Below are positions 1-10,243 of a stretch of DNA of 48,950 nucleotides, one piece after another. Under the pieces are notes generated by a model, which saw nothing but the letters and a program-made list of their open reading frames with translations, did not search any database and was not told where the DNA came from. The stretch's first letter is position 1, and every line of letters starts with the position of its first letter. This stretch comes from Bacteroidota bacterium (GTDB lineage: Bacteria; Bacteroidota; Bacteroidia; Chitinophagales; Chitinophagaceae): assembly GCA_018266615.1 (NCBI GenBank), contig JAFEAB010000018.1, positions 1 to 48,950 on the forward strand, written 5' to 3'. The position numbers were made by a program, and so were the translations under genes.

Positions 1-257
1 AGGTTTTGTCCACCATCCCCCCGGGTAAGGCTAAGATATCCCGTTCGCACACAACGATCGTTGGCAAGATAGGCCAGCAACCGGGTGTTCTCATCATCCG
101 GATGGGCGGCAATATATAATACAGTAGCTGTATTCTTCAATTTCTTAAAGGAAAGCAAGATATCAGCGGTACCCGTAGGTTTGGGCGGTTGGGCAGATAC
201 CAAATTAACGGTAACGCATAACACAAAAAACAGGAAAGCTTGCAAGGGTCTGGTCAT
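1..257 (-). CDS. PIG-L/LmbE family deacetylase, N-terminal part (runs off left edge)
   Basis: About 85 codons are present, read leftwards off the window. They begin with a signal peptide: a basic MTRP start, a hydrophobic core, and a likely cleavage near SAQ at residues 21-23. Residues 51-56 are AHPDDE, the zinc-binding signature of the PIG-L (GlcNAc-PI de-N-acetylase/LmbE) family, and LTRGDGGQN near the edge also fits that family. Members remove N-acetyl groups from amino sugars or related small molecules; the substrate here cannot be told. The signal peptide places the enzyme outside the cytoplasm. The only start that keeps a complete signal peptide is the ATG at 255-257. The C-terminal part is not visible, so any fused domain would be missed. 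Confidence 0.85.
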   Translation of the reverse strand, partial: MTRPLQAFLFFVLCVTVNLVSAQPPKPTGTADILLSFKKLKNTATVLYIAAHPDDENTRLLAYLANDRCVRTGYLSLTRGDGGQN

Positions 258-581
258 TAAAATTCAAAATGTTATGGTGACATAAATCGGGATACCCCTA
301 AACAGCGGCATCTCTCATTCTTCCAATTCCCCAAAAGGGGTATTTGCAAAAATATACCAACTCATCCTTTCCGGGCCCCCTTTTTATTAAAGGCATAAAT
401 TGGTTCAGGATTAATTAGGCGAAAAGCAGACTCACCATCCTGTATCTTAAAAAGTAAAATAGTATGGGGCATTCCGGATTTTCCAACTTTGCCCCTTTTT
501 GCTTTATTCATAAAAAATATCTTAAATAGGCCCCCGGTAGCAAAAGGCAAACCCTGATTGGTTAATTTTACAAATATTTAA
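258..581. other. Divergent intergenic region, no firm gene
   Basis: This stretch of about 320 bases lies between the leftward deacetylase gene and the rightward tamB-like gene and must hold promoters for both. A 62-codon minus-strand frame (362-550, MPFATGGLFK...) is open, but it has no recognisable domain and I do not call it. A short palindrome (GGTAT...ATACC) lies at about 340-358. No perfect TAnnTTTG box with a well-placed TTTG partner was found. Confidence 0.5.
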
Positions 582-641
582 ATTCCACTGCGTAGGGTTA
601 TTAAAATATCGCTCAGGATACTTCTCGTCATCCTGCTCCTC

Positions 642-3600
642 ATGCTGGGCTTATATATAAGCCTCCACTTTGCTGTGGTACAAACCTGGTTAACCAAACA
701 GGTTGCCAAAAAACTCTCCCGGGAACTAAATACCACCGTCCGCGTCAACCGGATCGATTTCCAATTCTTCAATAAAATTTCAATTGATGGGGTGCTGGTG
801 GAAGACAGAGCCAAAGACACCCTGCTTTATGCTGGAAATGCAAAATTGAAAATTTCCGATTGGTTCTTTTTAAAAAAGAACATTACGATATATGCTGCCG
901 AGTTAAGCCAGGGAGTGGTTAACCTGCAGCGGAAGGATTCGGTGTGGAATTACCAGTTTTTGGTTGATTATTTTGGTGGAGGAGAGAAATCGAAAGGAGG
1001 TGAAGGAAACACCAGGCTGAATTTAAAAGACCTGCATTTCAATAACATCCGGTTTGTCAGCAAAGATGGTTGGATCGGATCGGATATGATTGTTTCATTA
1101 AAGCGGGCGGATATTCGGTTTGATAAAATTGATTACCGGAAAAAGCAAATCCGGGTTAAGGACGTTTACCTTGAAGAGCCCTTTTTCTCACTCGTTGATT
1201 ATACAGGAAAGCGGCCGCCGGCTCTCCAGGGTAATTCAAATAAAAAAAATATGGCCACCTCCAAATCAGCATTCCAATGGAATAACTCCGGTTGGATGGC
1301 GGCTGTGGATGAGATCCGTATTTTTAATGGAACCATTGCGAATGATAAAGAAACAAACAGACCGCCCTTTTCAGATCATTTTGATGGGCTTCACCTAAGT
1401 TTTGGAAGCATCAGCGGGAAAATCAGTACGCTGCGCTTTGAAGGGGATACGCTTCGGGCGCAGGTAAAACTATCTACGAGAGAGAGAAATGGGTTTACTG
1501 TTAACCAAATATTATCGAAAGTCCGGTTTACCCCTGCTATTATGGAGTTTAGTGATCTGGATCTTCGCACGCCCAAGAGCCACCTGGGGAATTATTTTTC
1601 CATGCGGTATCATGATTTTAATGAAGACATGCAGGATTTCATCAAATCGGTTACGCTTCAGATATCTCTGGATAACGCAACCATTCACAGCGACGATATA
1701 GCAACCTTTGCGCCTGAATTAAAGGGTTGGGACAGGGAGATTCAAATTTCGGGGAATGCAAAAGGGAGCATAGATAATTTCTCGGTAAAAAAATTAAAGG
1801 CAAAATCTGAGCGTAGCGTCATCGAAGGTGAATTATCGGTAAGAGGCCTTCCCGATATCAATACCACTTTTATTGATTATAAGGGCGAAAACCTTCAAAC
1901 CAATTACAACGATTTAGCCCACCTTATTCCTTCTCTGAAAAATGTAACCCAACCGCGGCTTTCAAAACTGGGAAATATCAATTATAAAGGAAATTTCACC
2001 GGTTTCTGGAACGATTTTGTAACATTTGGCACGTTGAAAACCGATCTGGGCGTAATTTCTGCCGATCTGAACATGAAATTGCCGGAAGGAAAGACTCCCC
2101 TGTATTCAGGAAAAATAATTACCGGAGGATTTAATCTCGGGGCCCTGTTGAATGAACCCTCTCTTCAAAATATCGCGTTAAATGGAAGTGTAAAGGGCGC
2201 GGGATTTACCCTTAAATCGCTTAATGCAAATTTTGATGGCCACATTTCTCAATTGGATTTCCGGAATTACAGTTACCAGAATATAAATGTAAATGGAAAT
2301 TTTAACCGGAGCCTGTTTACCGGCAGTCTGGATATAAATGATCCCAATCTCCAGCTTAGAAAACTCACGGGATCCCTTAACTTATCGGGAAAAGAATTAT
2401 CCTTTAATGCAGATGCCGACCTACCCTATATTAATTTAAAAAAGTTAGGGCTCAGCCAAAATTCGATAACACTGGGCGGGAAGTTGAGCCTGAATTTTTC
2501 AGGTAATAATATTGATAATTTCCTGGGTACTGCGAGGGTTTACCATGCTTTTTTAAATCAGGACAGTACCCGGTTTTCATTCGACTCGCTTACGCTTTCC
2601 TCTACCATAGACGATGGGAGAAAAATTATCAGTTTGAAATCGAACGAACTCGAAGCGCAGATCGACGGACAATTTACCATACTGCAACTTCCCGATGCCT
2701 TTAAGTACTTTTTAAGCCGATATTATCCTTCTTACATTAAAGCTCCGGCCCAGAACCTCAATCCCCAGGATTTCGATTTTTATATACGAACCAATCAGAT
2801 TAATGATTACCTGAAATTAATAGACCCCCGCCTCGGCGGATTGAACGATGCCGTAATACAAGGTAAGCTGAATGTAAATCAATCACAATTTCAGGTTCAT
2901 GCCAAGGCCCCTGAATTTATTTTCGATGGTAAGAAGTTCCAGGGAATAACTGTTGATGGTAACGGGGAGGCGGATACGCTAATGGCAGATATCCGGACGG
3001 ATGATATTTTCCTTTCTGACAGTCTCCATTTTCCTGCCACCTCCTTACACGTTGCGGCACATAACGATGTATCAACCCTTCACCTCGTTACCAGCGCCGG
3101 AAACATGCTAAGCGATGCGGAATTAAATGCCAGTGTTCAAACTTTTTCGGATGGCGTTAAAATCCGCTTCTTCCCGTCCACATTTATTTTGAATGATAAA
3201 AAATGGACGCTTGAAAAAGACGGGGAACTCACCCTGAGAAATGATTTCATTGATGCCAATGAAATTAAATTCAGCCATAAAAATCAGCAACTCCTCATCT
3301 CCACCGAATTAGATGACATTACCGATCATACCAACATTGTAGCCCGGATCGAAAACGTGCAGGCAGAAGATTTTATGCCCTTTATTTTAACCAACCCCGA
3401 ATTGAAGGGAAAACTTACCGGGGTGGTAAAGCTCAAAGATCCGTTTGGCATTCCCACTATTTCATTTTCAGGAGTTACCGACAGCTTCCAAATGGATAAC
3501 GAATACCTCGGCAAGGTGAACCTGGAAGCCAACGCCAATACGGCCACCGGGAATGTACAATTCAAAGTAAACAGCAACGAACCCGATTATAAAATAGACC

Positions 3601-5333
3601 TGGCCGGAGTGTATAATTATAAAGACAGTTTGGGTCAGAATATGGACATAGATATGCTGGGTAAAAAAGTGAACCTACGCATTCTAAAACCTTTTTTGGG
3701 AGCAGTTTTTAGCGATATCAGCGGTATGGCCAGCACCAACCTGAAAATAGCAGGCCCAACCGCCCACCCCTACCTGTTGGGTACCGCATTTATTGATTCG
3801 GGATCCATTACGATTGATTATACCCAATGCAAATATTTATTCAAAAACCAGGCAATAAATTTCGAAAAAGACCTCATCGATTTTGGAAGAATCACCATTA
3901 AGGATACCCTTGGAAATACAGGTACAGTGGCTGGAAAAATGTACCATCAATTCTTTAAAGACTTTTCTTTCAGCGATGTGCGGCTCGAAACCTCCAAACT
4001 CCTCCTGCTCAACACAAAAAAGAAAGACAACAGCCAGTTTTATGGAAATGTAACGGGAAGCGCCCTGATGACGCTTAACGGCCCCACAACAAACCTGCTG
4101 ATGAATATTAAAGGGCAGCCCAATGTATTCGATAGCAGCCATCTTTACCTCTCCACCGGCGAAAGCAGGGAAAGCAGAACGGTCGATTATATAGAGTTTA
4201 TTCAGTTCGGTTCGCTGATGGTGGACTCGGTAAAAACAAATGAGGCTACTAATATTATTGTTAACATGGATCTTGTTGCCAACCCTTCCTGTAAAATTGA
4301 TGTGATCCTGGATGAGGAAACCAACGATGTAATTCATGGCCAGGGAACCGGAAACCTCAGTATCAGAGTGGGGAATAAAGAACCCTTATCCATCCGGGGC
4401 CGGTATGAAATTACCAATGGCGACTATACCTTTAATTTTCAAACCTTTTTAAAAAAGCCATTTACCTTAAATGGAGGTAGCATAACCTGGAACGGCGACC
4501 CCTACCAGGCACAAATTGATATCCAGGCAGAATACCTTGCAAAAAATGTGGACATCAGCAGCCTCTCTAATTTGAATACAGGCGGTTACCGACAAAAAGA
4601 AGATGTAACTATTTTATCGCACCTAACCGGAAGCCTTAAAAAACCCAATATCAATTTCGAATTCAGGCTGCCCGAAAAAAGTGATGCAAGCCGCGATTAC
4701 ATTATTGTAAAAAAACTGGAAGAATTTAAATCCGACCCCAACGAAATGAATAAGCAAGTGGCCAGCCTCCTGTTGTTCAACTCATTCATTTCCTCGCAAA
4801 CCAATTTCCTCACGGGTGGAAGTACCATCAATGTAGCCGCATCAACTATTGGAGGGGTGGTGAGCGGTGTACTCACCAGTTTACTTAACAAACAATTGCA
4901 ACAAGCCACTGATGGCATTATTTCTACCTATGTAGATATCAATCCCAGCTTCGATCTCAACCAAAGTGCCAACCAATTGCAGGCGAATGTTCGGGCAGGG
5001 TTACAAATCCTGCTGAGCAGGCGACTGGTAATACTCCTGGGTGGAAACCTCGATTATAATAACAATGCCATTTTATCGCTGATTCAGAAAAGAAGTTTGA
5101 TAACGCCTGATATTTCCATTGAGTGGCTGCTCAATAAGGATGGATCAATTAGGGTGGTAGGTTTTAACCGCTCCAGTATTGATGCAACCATTGGCCAGCG
5201 AAACAGATCAGGGATTCAACTTTCCTACCGGAAAGATTTTAACAAGCTTTCTGATATCTTCCGGAGTAAGAGCCGGATAGAAGCAGATGAAAAAAAACAA
5301 ATCCAGGTGAAGGACAGAAAAGACGGTGAGTAA
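642..5333 (+). CDS. TamB-like translocation/assembly module protein (DUF490)
   Basis: This is a 1563-residue protein with one N-terminal membrane anchor and a very long series of short beta repeats. Its C-terminus (roughly residues 1000-1540) has the glycine-rich look of the TamB/DUF490 domain. TamB-like proteins span the periplasm from the inner membrane as a beta-structured groove and are linked to outer-membrane protein insertion or lipid transport. Bacteroidota homologues are about this long. The first ATG is at 642, but the frame is open back to 582 and encodes RRVIKISLRILLVILLL, which completes the expected signal-anchor helix. No ATG, GTG or TTG lies between the stop at 579 and 642, so the true start may be a rare codon such as ATT at 582. 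The gene stands alone and converges on ribBA. Confidence 0.85.
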   Translation: MLGLYISLHFAVVQTWLTKQVAKKLSRELNTTVRVNRIDFQFFNKISIDGVLVEDRAKDTLLYAGNAKLKISDWFFLKKNITIYAAELSQGVVNLQRKDSVWNYQFLVDYFGGGEKSKGGEGNTRLNLKDLHFNNIRFVSKDGWIGSDMIVSLKRADIRFDKIDYRKKQIRVKDVYLEEPFFSLVDYTGKRPPALQGNSNKKNMATSKSAFQWNNSGWMAAVDEIRIFNGTIANDKETNRPPFSDHFDGLHLSFGSISGKISTLRFEGDTLRAQVKLSTRERNGFTVNQILSKVRFTPAIMEFSDLDLRTPKSHLGNYFSMRYHDFNEDMQDFIKSVTLQISLDNATIHSDDIATFAPELKGWDREIQISGNAKGSIDNFSVKKLKAKSERSVIEGELSVRGLPDINTTFIDYKGENLQTNYNDLAHLIPSLKNVTQPRLSKLGNINYKGNFTGFWNDFVTFGTLKTDLGVISADLNMKLPEGKTPLYSGKIITGGFNLGALLNEPSLQNIALNGSVKGAGFTLKSLNANFDGHISQLDFRNYSYQNINVNGNFNRSLFTGSLDINDPNLQLRKLTGSLNLSGKELSFNADADLPYINLKKLGLSQNSITLGGKLSLNFSGNNIDNFLGTARVYHAFLNQDSTRFSFDSLTLSSTIDDGRKIISLKSNELEAQIDGQFTILQLPDAFKYFLSRYYPSYIKAPAQNLNPQDFDFYIRTNQINDYLKLIDPRLGGLNDAVIQGKLNVNQSQFQVHAKAPEFIFDGKKFQGITVDGNGEADTLMADIRTDDIFLSDSLHFPATSLHVAAHNDVSTLHLVTSAGNMLSDAELNASVQTFSDGVKIRFFPSTFILNDKKWTLEKDGELTLRNDFIDANEIKFSHKNQQLLISTELDDITDHTNIVARIENVQAEDFMPFILTNPELKGKLTGVVKLKDPFGIPTISFSGVTDSFQMDNEYLGKVNLEANANTATGNVQFKVNSNEPDYKIDLAGVYNYKDSLGQNMDIDMLGKKVNLRILKPFLGAVFSDISGMASTNLKIAGPTAHPYLLGTAFIDSGSITIDYTQCKYLFKNQAINFEKDLIDFGRITIKDTLGNTGTVAGKMYHQFFKDFSFSDVRLETSKLLLLNTKKKDNSQFYGNVTGSALMTLNGPTTNLLMNIKGQPNVFDSSHLYLSTGESRESRTVDYIEFIQFGSLMVDSVKTNEATNIIVNMDLVANPSCKIDVILDEETNDVIHGQGTGNLSIRVGNKEPLSIRGRYEITNGDYTFNFQTFLKKPFTLNGGSITWNGDPYQAQIDIQAEYLAKNVDISSLSNLNTGGYRQKEDVTILSHLTGSLKKPNINFEFRLPEKSDASRDYIIVKKLEEFKSDPNEMNKQVASLLLFNSFISSQTNFLTGGSTINVAASTIGGVVSGVLTSLLNKQLQQATDGIISTYVDINPSFDLNQSANQLQANVRAGLQILLSRRLVILLGGNLDYNNNAILSLIQKRSLITPDISIEWLLNKDGSIRVVGFNRSSIDATIGQRNRSGIQLSYRKDFNKLSDIFRSKSRIEADEKKQIQVKDRKDGE

Positions 5334-5341
5334 ATTATTTC

Positions 5342-5371
5342 AAAACGGGAAAAGCAGATCATCCCGGTTTT
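5342..5371. terminator. Possible bidirectional terminator between tamB and ribBA
   Basis: AAAACGGG at 5342-5349 can pair with CCCGGTTTT at 5363-5371, leaving one bulged base and a 13-base loop. A and T runs flank the two sides, so the hairpin could work for both converging genes. The stem is short, hence the low confidence. Confidence 0.35.
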
Positions 5372-5428
5372 CATTATACCCGTCTCATCCAAAAGACATT
5401 CCCAAAAAAGTATTCAGAAATGGATAAC

Positions 5429-6634
5429 CTACATTCCATTTAGTATCTCATGCCCCAATTTATCCCGTTTGGTGTAAAGGTATTTTTCGTTGTGTTTGTT
5501 GGGCTTAATTTCAATTGGAACGGTTTCCGTAATTTCTAATCCGTACCCATGTAATCCGGCGCGTTTCTTGGGGTTATTACTCATAAGTCGCATTTTGGTG
5601 ATTCCCAATTCGCGTAAAATCTGGGCACCCACCCCATAGTCTCTTTCATCCATACCAAAGCCCAAATGCAGGTTGGCTTCCACCGTATCCATTCCTTCTT
5701 CCTGCAGTTTATAGGCCTTTAGTTTATTGAGCAGGCCAATACCCCGGCCTTCCTGGTTCATATATAATAGTACGCCTTTTCCTTCCGCGTCAATTTGTTG
5801 CATTGCCTTATGCAACTGGTCTCCACAATCACAACGGAGCGAACCCAGGATATCCCCTGTCATACAACTGCTGTGCACTCTTACCAAAACCGGTTCATCC
5901 TTTTCCCAGTTGCCTCTTTTCAGGGCCATGTGTATTTCGCCCGTGTTTAATTGTTTAAAGGCAATCAGTTCAAACATCCCATATTTAGTAGGCATATTAA
6001 CCCGTACTTCTTCTTCAATAAGGGTTTCGGTACGAAGCCGGTATTCTATAAGGTCTTTAATAGAAATAATACGCAGATCAAATTTTTGGGCTATTTCCAT
6101 TAATTCGGGAAGCCTGGCCATACTTCCATCTTCAGAAATTATCTCAACCAATACGCCCGCCGGTTCAAAACCAGCTAAGCGGGCCAGGTCGATGGCTGCT
6201 TCGGTATGTCCGGCCCTACGCAAAACCCCACCACTCTTAGCCTTTAAGGGGAAAATATGCCCCGGCCTTCCCAGATCATCGGGTTTTGTTTTGGGATGAA
6301 TGAGGGCCTTTATGGTCTTGGATCTGTCGTGCGCAGAAATTCCGGTAGTACATCCATGCCCCAATAAATCGATACTTACGGTAAATGCCGTTTCGTGGAG
6401 GGAGGTATTATCAACCACCATGGGTTGGAGATTTAGCTCCTGGCAACGTTCTTCAACCAGCGGTGCGCAAATGAGCCCCCGGCCCTGTTTACTCATAAAG
6501 TTGATGATTTCGGGGGTTACATTATGGGCTGCGGTAACAAAATCCCCTTCATTTTCCCTGTCTTCATCGTCTACCACAATTACCATTTTCCCGTTTCTAA
6601 TATCCTCAATGGCGTCTTCAATCCGGTTTAACAT
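5429..6634 (-). CDS. ribBA: Bifunctional 3,4-dihydroxy-2-butanone-4-phosphate synthase / GTP cyclohydrolase II
   Basis: This 401-residue fusion carries the two entry reactions of riboflavin synthesis. Residues 1-200 are the RibB domain, which turns ribulose 5-phosphate into 3,4-dihydroxy-2-butanone 4-phosphate; it has [10 protein letters not shown] at about 22-31 and AGHTEA at about 141-146. Residues 205-401 are the RibA domain, which opens GTP to a pyrimidine. Its zinc ligands are Cys257, Cys268 and Cys270 in SSCMTGD...RCDCGD, and NQEGRGIG follows at about 293-300. The length is typical of bacterial RibBA, and both active sites look complete. The gene stands alone, divergent from the TonB receptor, with a good Bacteroidota-type -7 box upstream. 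No FMN riboswitch fold was seen in the short leader. Confidence 0.97.
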   Translation of the reverse strand: MLNRIEDAIEDIRNGKMVIVVDDEDRENEGDFVTAAHNVTPEIINFMSKQGRGLICAPLVEERCQELNLQPMVVDNTSLHETAFTVSIDLLGHGCTTGISAHDRSKTIKALIHPKTKPDDLGRPGHIFPLKAKSGGVLRRAGHTEAAIDLARLAGFEPAGVLVEIISEDGSMARLPELMEIAQKFDLRIISIKDLIEYRLRTETLIEEEVRVNMPTKYGMFELIAFKQLNTGEIHMALKRGNWEKDEPVLVRVHSSCMTGDILGSLRCDCGDQLHKAMQQIDAEGKGVLLYMNQEGRGIGLLNKLKAYKLQEEGMDTVEANLHLGFGMDERDYGVGAQILRELGITKMRLMSNNPKKRAGLHGYGLEITETVPIEIKPNKHNEKYLYTKRDKLGHEILNGM

Positions 6635-6656
6635 AATACTTAACTGATTTTCATTG

Positions 6657-6683
6657 CAAAATTAACAAGCTTTCGGTGCCAAA
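6657..6683 (-). promoter_or_regulatory. Candidate Bacteroidota-type promoter for ribBA
   Basis: Read on the minus strand, TAATTTTG (6664-6657) matches the -7 consensus TAnnTTTG exactly. TTTG (6683-6680) lies upstream as the -33 element. The 15-base spacer is shorter than the usual 18-20, so the -7 call is stronger than the pairing. The predicted transcript start is about 15-18 bases before the ribBA start codon. Confidence 0.5.
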
Positions 6684-6859
6684 GTTTGCCTTTTTCCGAT
6701 TTCGAAATGGAAATGCCGTTTGGCTGAAAATCAGCTTCTTTTTCTTACCTGTTGATAATGAGAGTATCATAAATAGGATTCCTCACAATTTGTTAATAGA
6801 TAATTAATATTGATTTGGGGATAATTTGCTTTCTTTGCTTCATAAAATCAAGATTAACT

Positions 6860-9800
6860 ATGCAAGTCAGAAAGCTAATTCCCCTCATTATCAGCTTTTT
6901 TGCCCTGCCTTTTATGGTAAAGTCGCAGGTAACAACAAGTAGCATAACGGGGGTTGTACTCTCAGAGAAAAATGAACCCCTGGCTGGTGCAACCATTGAA
7001 GCGCTGGATCAGGCAACTGGCACAAAATATTCGACCACTGCAAGAAACGGTGGCCGTTTTCTTATGCCAAATGTGGCTCCGGGCGGCCCATATACCATCA
7101 CAGCCACGTATGCAGGTTTACAAACCTACAAGAGAACGGATGTTATGGTACCCCTCGGAGATAAGTTTGATATAACCATTCAATTGGCAGCCAATGTGCA
7201 ACAACTTGAATCGGTGATTGTTTCGGGCACGCGTTCCAACTATGTAAAGACCGGTGCCGGAACCAATATCAGCCACCGCCAAATGGTAACCATACCCAAC
7301 AGTACCCGTTCCATTACCGGGCTTACGAAACTAAATCCTCAAAGTAATGGCAACAGTTTTGCCGGAATGAACTACCGGTATAATAACATCACCATTGATG
7401 GTTCCTTGTTTAACAACAACTTTGGGCGTTCGGGTGATGGCTTTGTACCCGGAGGAGCTGCTCCTGCTATTTCCCTGGATGCGATAGATCAGATACAGGT
7501 GAACATTGCTCCATTTGATGTTCGTCAGGCTGGATTTGTAGGAGGCGGAGTTAACGCGGTATCCCGTCGTGGTACCAATAATATTTATGCCTCTGTTTAT
7601 GGCTATTACCGCAACCAGAGTTTTAATGGTAAAAAAGTTAAGGATCAAACGGTTGACAATCCCGACCGTTCAACCAAAATCTATGGAGCCAGCATTGGAG
7701 CACCCATCATTAAAAACAAGTTGTTCATTTTTGTGAACGCAGAAAAAGAAATGAGCACTCGCCCCGGCCAGATTTGGAAGGCCAGGACTGCAGATAATGC
7801 CAGCGATCCGCAGGTTACACCGGTTTTAGCCAGTGATTTGCAGACCCTTTCTGATTTCTTAAAAGCCCAGTATAACTACAATACAGGACCATGGGAAGGA
7901 TATAATTTTGAAGTGGATAACTACAAATTACTGGGCCGTATCGACTGGAATATCAGCAGCCGCCATCGTTTAACGATGCGCTATACTCAATCAAGCACCG
8001 ATGACGACGACCAGGTGAACAACAGCAGCACGATTGGTTCATCCTTTGGTAATGGCCGCCGTGGATCTCCCAATAGTGGAATGGCTTACAAAAACTCCAA
8101 TTTTAAGAATAACACCATCGTAAAATCCGGAGTTTTTGAAATTAATTCTGACTTCACAAAAAAAATATCAAACCAATTCCTGATTTCATATACGGATAAT
8201 GAGCCCAAAAGAATTACACCTGGCGATATGCCATTTGTGGATATCATGAAAGACCCTAACAACGTATATATATCATTTGGTAGTGATCTTTTTTCTTATA
8301 AAAATTACATTGTAGATAAAGCGTTGAATGCCGCTAATAATGTTACCCTCAACCTCGACAGGCATACGGTAACCTTTGGTGCCAGCTACGACCACATGGA
8401 ATTCCAAAATTCCTTCACCTCTGGTTCTGGCGGTGGTTATTATCGTTACTCCTCGCTGCAATCTTTCCTCGACCAGGAAGCGCCGGTGGTATTTGCCGTT
8501 TCTTACGACCCCAGCAATCCCGATGGAATTAAAGTTCCATCTGCCAAGTTTAACCAGTTAGGTTTATACGCTCAGGATGTTTGGTCGATTGGCAGAAATT
8601 TCAAATTAACTTATGGCTTACGGCTTGATAGGCCATCTTATCCATACAAACCCGACAAAAACCCTGCACTGGAAGCTGTTTCCTTTAAGGATGAAAATGG
8701 AAATGAAGAACATTTTGATGTAAGTGAATTTCCTAAAGCCCGGTTCCTGGTTTCACCAAGGGTTGGCTTTACCTGGGATCCATACAATGATAAATCCGTT
8801 ATCATCCGGGGTGGTACCGGTATTTTCACCGGTCGCATTCCTTTCATCTGGCTGGTTAACCAGGTGGGCGATAATGGTATCGTACGTGCACAATACCAGG
8901 CTACAGGTGCAGAACTGGCTGCCATCCGGTACAATACGGATCGTACCACTTATATCCCTACCAATCCTCCTCCTGTTGGTACCTCCATTCCTAATGGATC
9001 GAGCTATAGTGCTACCGTAAGGAACTTTAAAATGCCTCAGGTTTGGCGTACCAACCTGGCCATGGAGAAAAAGTTAAACAATACAACAACCCTTAGCCTC
9101 GAAGGTATTTATACCAAAATGATCAACAACGTTTATTATCGTAACGCAAACCTGGGAGATCAAAAAGGAACATTGGGTGGCGCTGCCGATCACAGGCCTA
9201 TTTATACTACCCGGCTTAACTCGGCTGTTAACCGGATGATGGTACTCGACAATACGAATAAAGGAATGAGCTTTGCTGTTACCCCGATGATCCGCAAATC
9301 CTTTGCAAAAAACTGGGAAGCAATGCTGGCTTACACCTATACTGCTGCTTTTGATGTGGCCATTGGGTCGAGCGATCAGGCTGCAAGCGGTTGGACTTCT
9401 AACAACATTTACGGAAATCCAAACAAGCCGGAATTGGGATATTCCAACTTCTCCGTTCCACATCGCATTGTAGCCTATGCTTCTTACAAAATTGAATACC
9501 TGAAAGGCCACATGGCCACTACCATTGGTTTGTATTATTCCGGATCAGGACAGCAACGTTTCCACTACCGGTACGGAGGAGATGTGAACAGTGATGGGGC
9601 AACGCAGGATATCATTTATATTCCTAAGGATCCCAGCGAAATTAAATTTGTGGAAGGGTACAAATCAGGGGGTGTAACTTATACGGCACAACAACAAAGC
9701 GATGCTTTCTTTGCCTTCATCAAAAATGATAAATACCTGAGCAAACACCAGGGCCAATACATGGAACGTTATGGTGCCGTAATGCCCTGGACACACCAGG

Positions 9801-10123
9801 TTGATCTCCGCCTTTTGCAGGATTTTAAATTAAAGACTGGATCAAAGACTCATACGTTGCAGGTTAGCGCCGATCTTACCAACCTCCTCAACCTCATCAA
9901 TAAAGATTGGGGGTATAATTACCTGTTTACTTATGGCTCCTTCCAGGATCAGGCAATTCTGGGATTGCCTTCTTCAAGCAACAATACCGGAGGCGAGAAT
10001 TTTAACCAGGCTAATCCAAAATTCACTTTCAATCCTTCGGGCCCAACCAAGGATTTCCAACCCAATTACTCTATCTTCAGCACCTGGGGATTGACGCTTG
10101 GGGTACGATATATTTTCAATTAA
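6860..10123 (+). CDS. Oar-like TonB-dependent outer-membrane receptor with carboxypeptidase-regulatory domain
   Basis: The ATG at 6860 gives an ideal signal peptide (MQVRKLIPLIISFFALPF...SQ); the frame extends 15 codons further upstream, but that would bury it. After it comes a carboxypeptidase-regulatory-like beta sandwich (about residues 25-105, SSITGVV...PLAGATIEA), then a TonB plug (about 115-235, LESVIVSG...), then a large barrel of about 850 residues ending in the aromatic-rich LTLGVRYIFN. The total of about 1087 residues and the plug wording match the Oar/OmpA-related TonB receptor group rather than SusC. No SusD partner is adjacent. The ligand is unknown. The gene is monocistronic, ending in a strong terminator. 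It would take up a substrate across the outer membrane using TonB energy. Confidence 0.9.
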   Translation: MQVRKLIPLIISFFALPFMVKSQVTTSSITGVVLSEKNEPLAGATIEALDQATGTKYSTTARNGGRFLMPNVAPGGPYTITATYAGLQTYKRTDVMVPLGDKFDITIQLAANVQQLESVIVSGTRSNYVKTGAGTNISHRQMVTIPNSTRSITGLTKLNPQSNGNSFAGMNYRYNNITIDGSLFNNNFGRSGDGFVPGGAAPAISLDAIDQIQVNIAPFDVRQAGFVGGGVNAVSRRGTNNIYASVYGYYRNQSFNGKKVKDQTVDNPDRSTKIYGASIGAPIIKNKLFIFVNAEKEMSTRPGQIWKARTADNASDPQVTPVLASDLQTLSDFLKAQYNYNTGPWEGYNFEVDNYKLLGRIDWNISSRHRLTMRYTQSSTDDDDQVNNSSTIGSSFGNGRRGSPNSGMAYKNSNFKNNTIVKSGVFEINSDFTKKISNQFLISYTDNEPKRITPGDMPFVDIMKDPNNVYISFGSDLFSYKNYIVDKALNAANNVTLNLDRHTVTFGASYDHMEFQNSFTSGSGGGYYRYSSLQSFLDQEAPVVFAVSYDPSNPDGIKVPSAKFNQLGLYAQDVWSIGRNFKLTYGLRLDRPSYPYKPDKNPALEAVSFKDENGNEEHFDVSEFPKARFLVSPRVGFTWDPYNDKSVIIRGGTGIFTGRIPFIWLVNQVGDNGIVRAQYQATGAELAAIRYNTDRTTYIPTNPPPVGTSIPNGSSYSATVRNFKMPQVWRTNLAMEKKLNNTTTLSLEGIYTKMINNVYYRNANLGDQKGTLGGAADHRPIYTTRLNSAVNRMMVLDNTNKGMSFAVTPMIRKSFAKNWEAMLAYTYTAAFDVAIGSSDQAASGWTSNNIYGNPNKPELGYSNFSVPHRIVAYASYKIEYLKGHMATTIGLYYSGSGQQRFHYRYGGDVNSDGATQDIIYIPKDPSEIKFVEGYKSGGVTYTAQQQSDAFFAFIKNDKYLSKHQGQYMERYGAVMPWTHQVDLRLLQDFKLKTGSKTHTLQVSADLTNLLNLINKDWGYNYLFTYGSFQDQAILGLPSSSNNTGGENFNQANPKFTFNPSGPTKDFQPNYSIFSTWGLTLGVRYIFN

Positions 10124-10146
10124 GAAAAGATGTTTCTTATAAAAAG

Positions 10147-10173
10147 GGCTACCGGTATCCGGTAGCCTTTTTT
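10147..10173 (+). terminator. Rho-independent terminator after the TonB receptor
   Basis: GGCTACCGG (10147-10155), loop TAT, then CCGGTAGCC (10159-10167) form a perfect 9-bp stem followed by six T. A run of A precedes the stem, so it may also stop transcripts from the convergent methyltransferase gene. Confidence 0.92.
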
Positions 10174-10243
10174 CATTCTTAAGATGAAGAAAAATTTCAA
10201 CCTGCCGTAAAGGGAGGAAATAAAAGTATGAATCCGGATCCTG

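Noticed and set aside
362..550. 62-codon minus-strand frame before the tamB-like gene
   Set aside because: Open, but no domain, signal peptide or promoter was seen. Too weak to call as a gene.
3837..4337. 166-codon open frame on the minus strand inside the tamB-like gene
   Set aside because: It lies wholly inside a long gene with clear beta-repeat protein on the other strand and shows no domain. It is a shadow frame.
5727..6299. 190-codon plus-strand frame inside ribBA
   Set aside because: It is antisense to the catalytic parts of ribBA, has an odd Ser/Arg/Pro/Ile composition, and is not supported.
6635..6859. FMN riboswitch in the ribBA leader
   Set aside because: The leader is short and lacks the conserved RFN-element blocks. 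Only a promoter was seen.
6860..10123. SusC/SusD polysaccharide-uptake pair
   Set aside because: No SusD gene follows either TonB receptor, and the first receptor reads as Oar-like.
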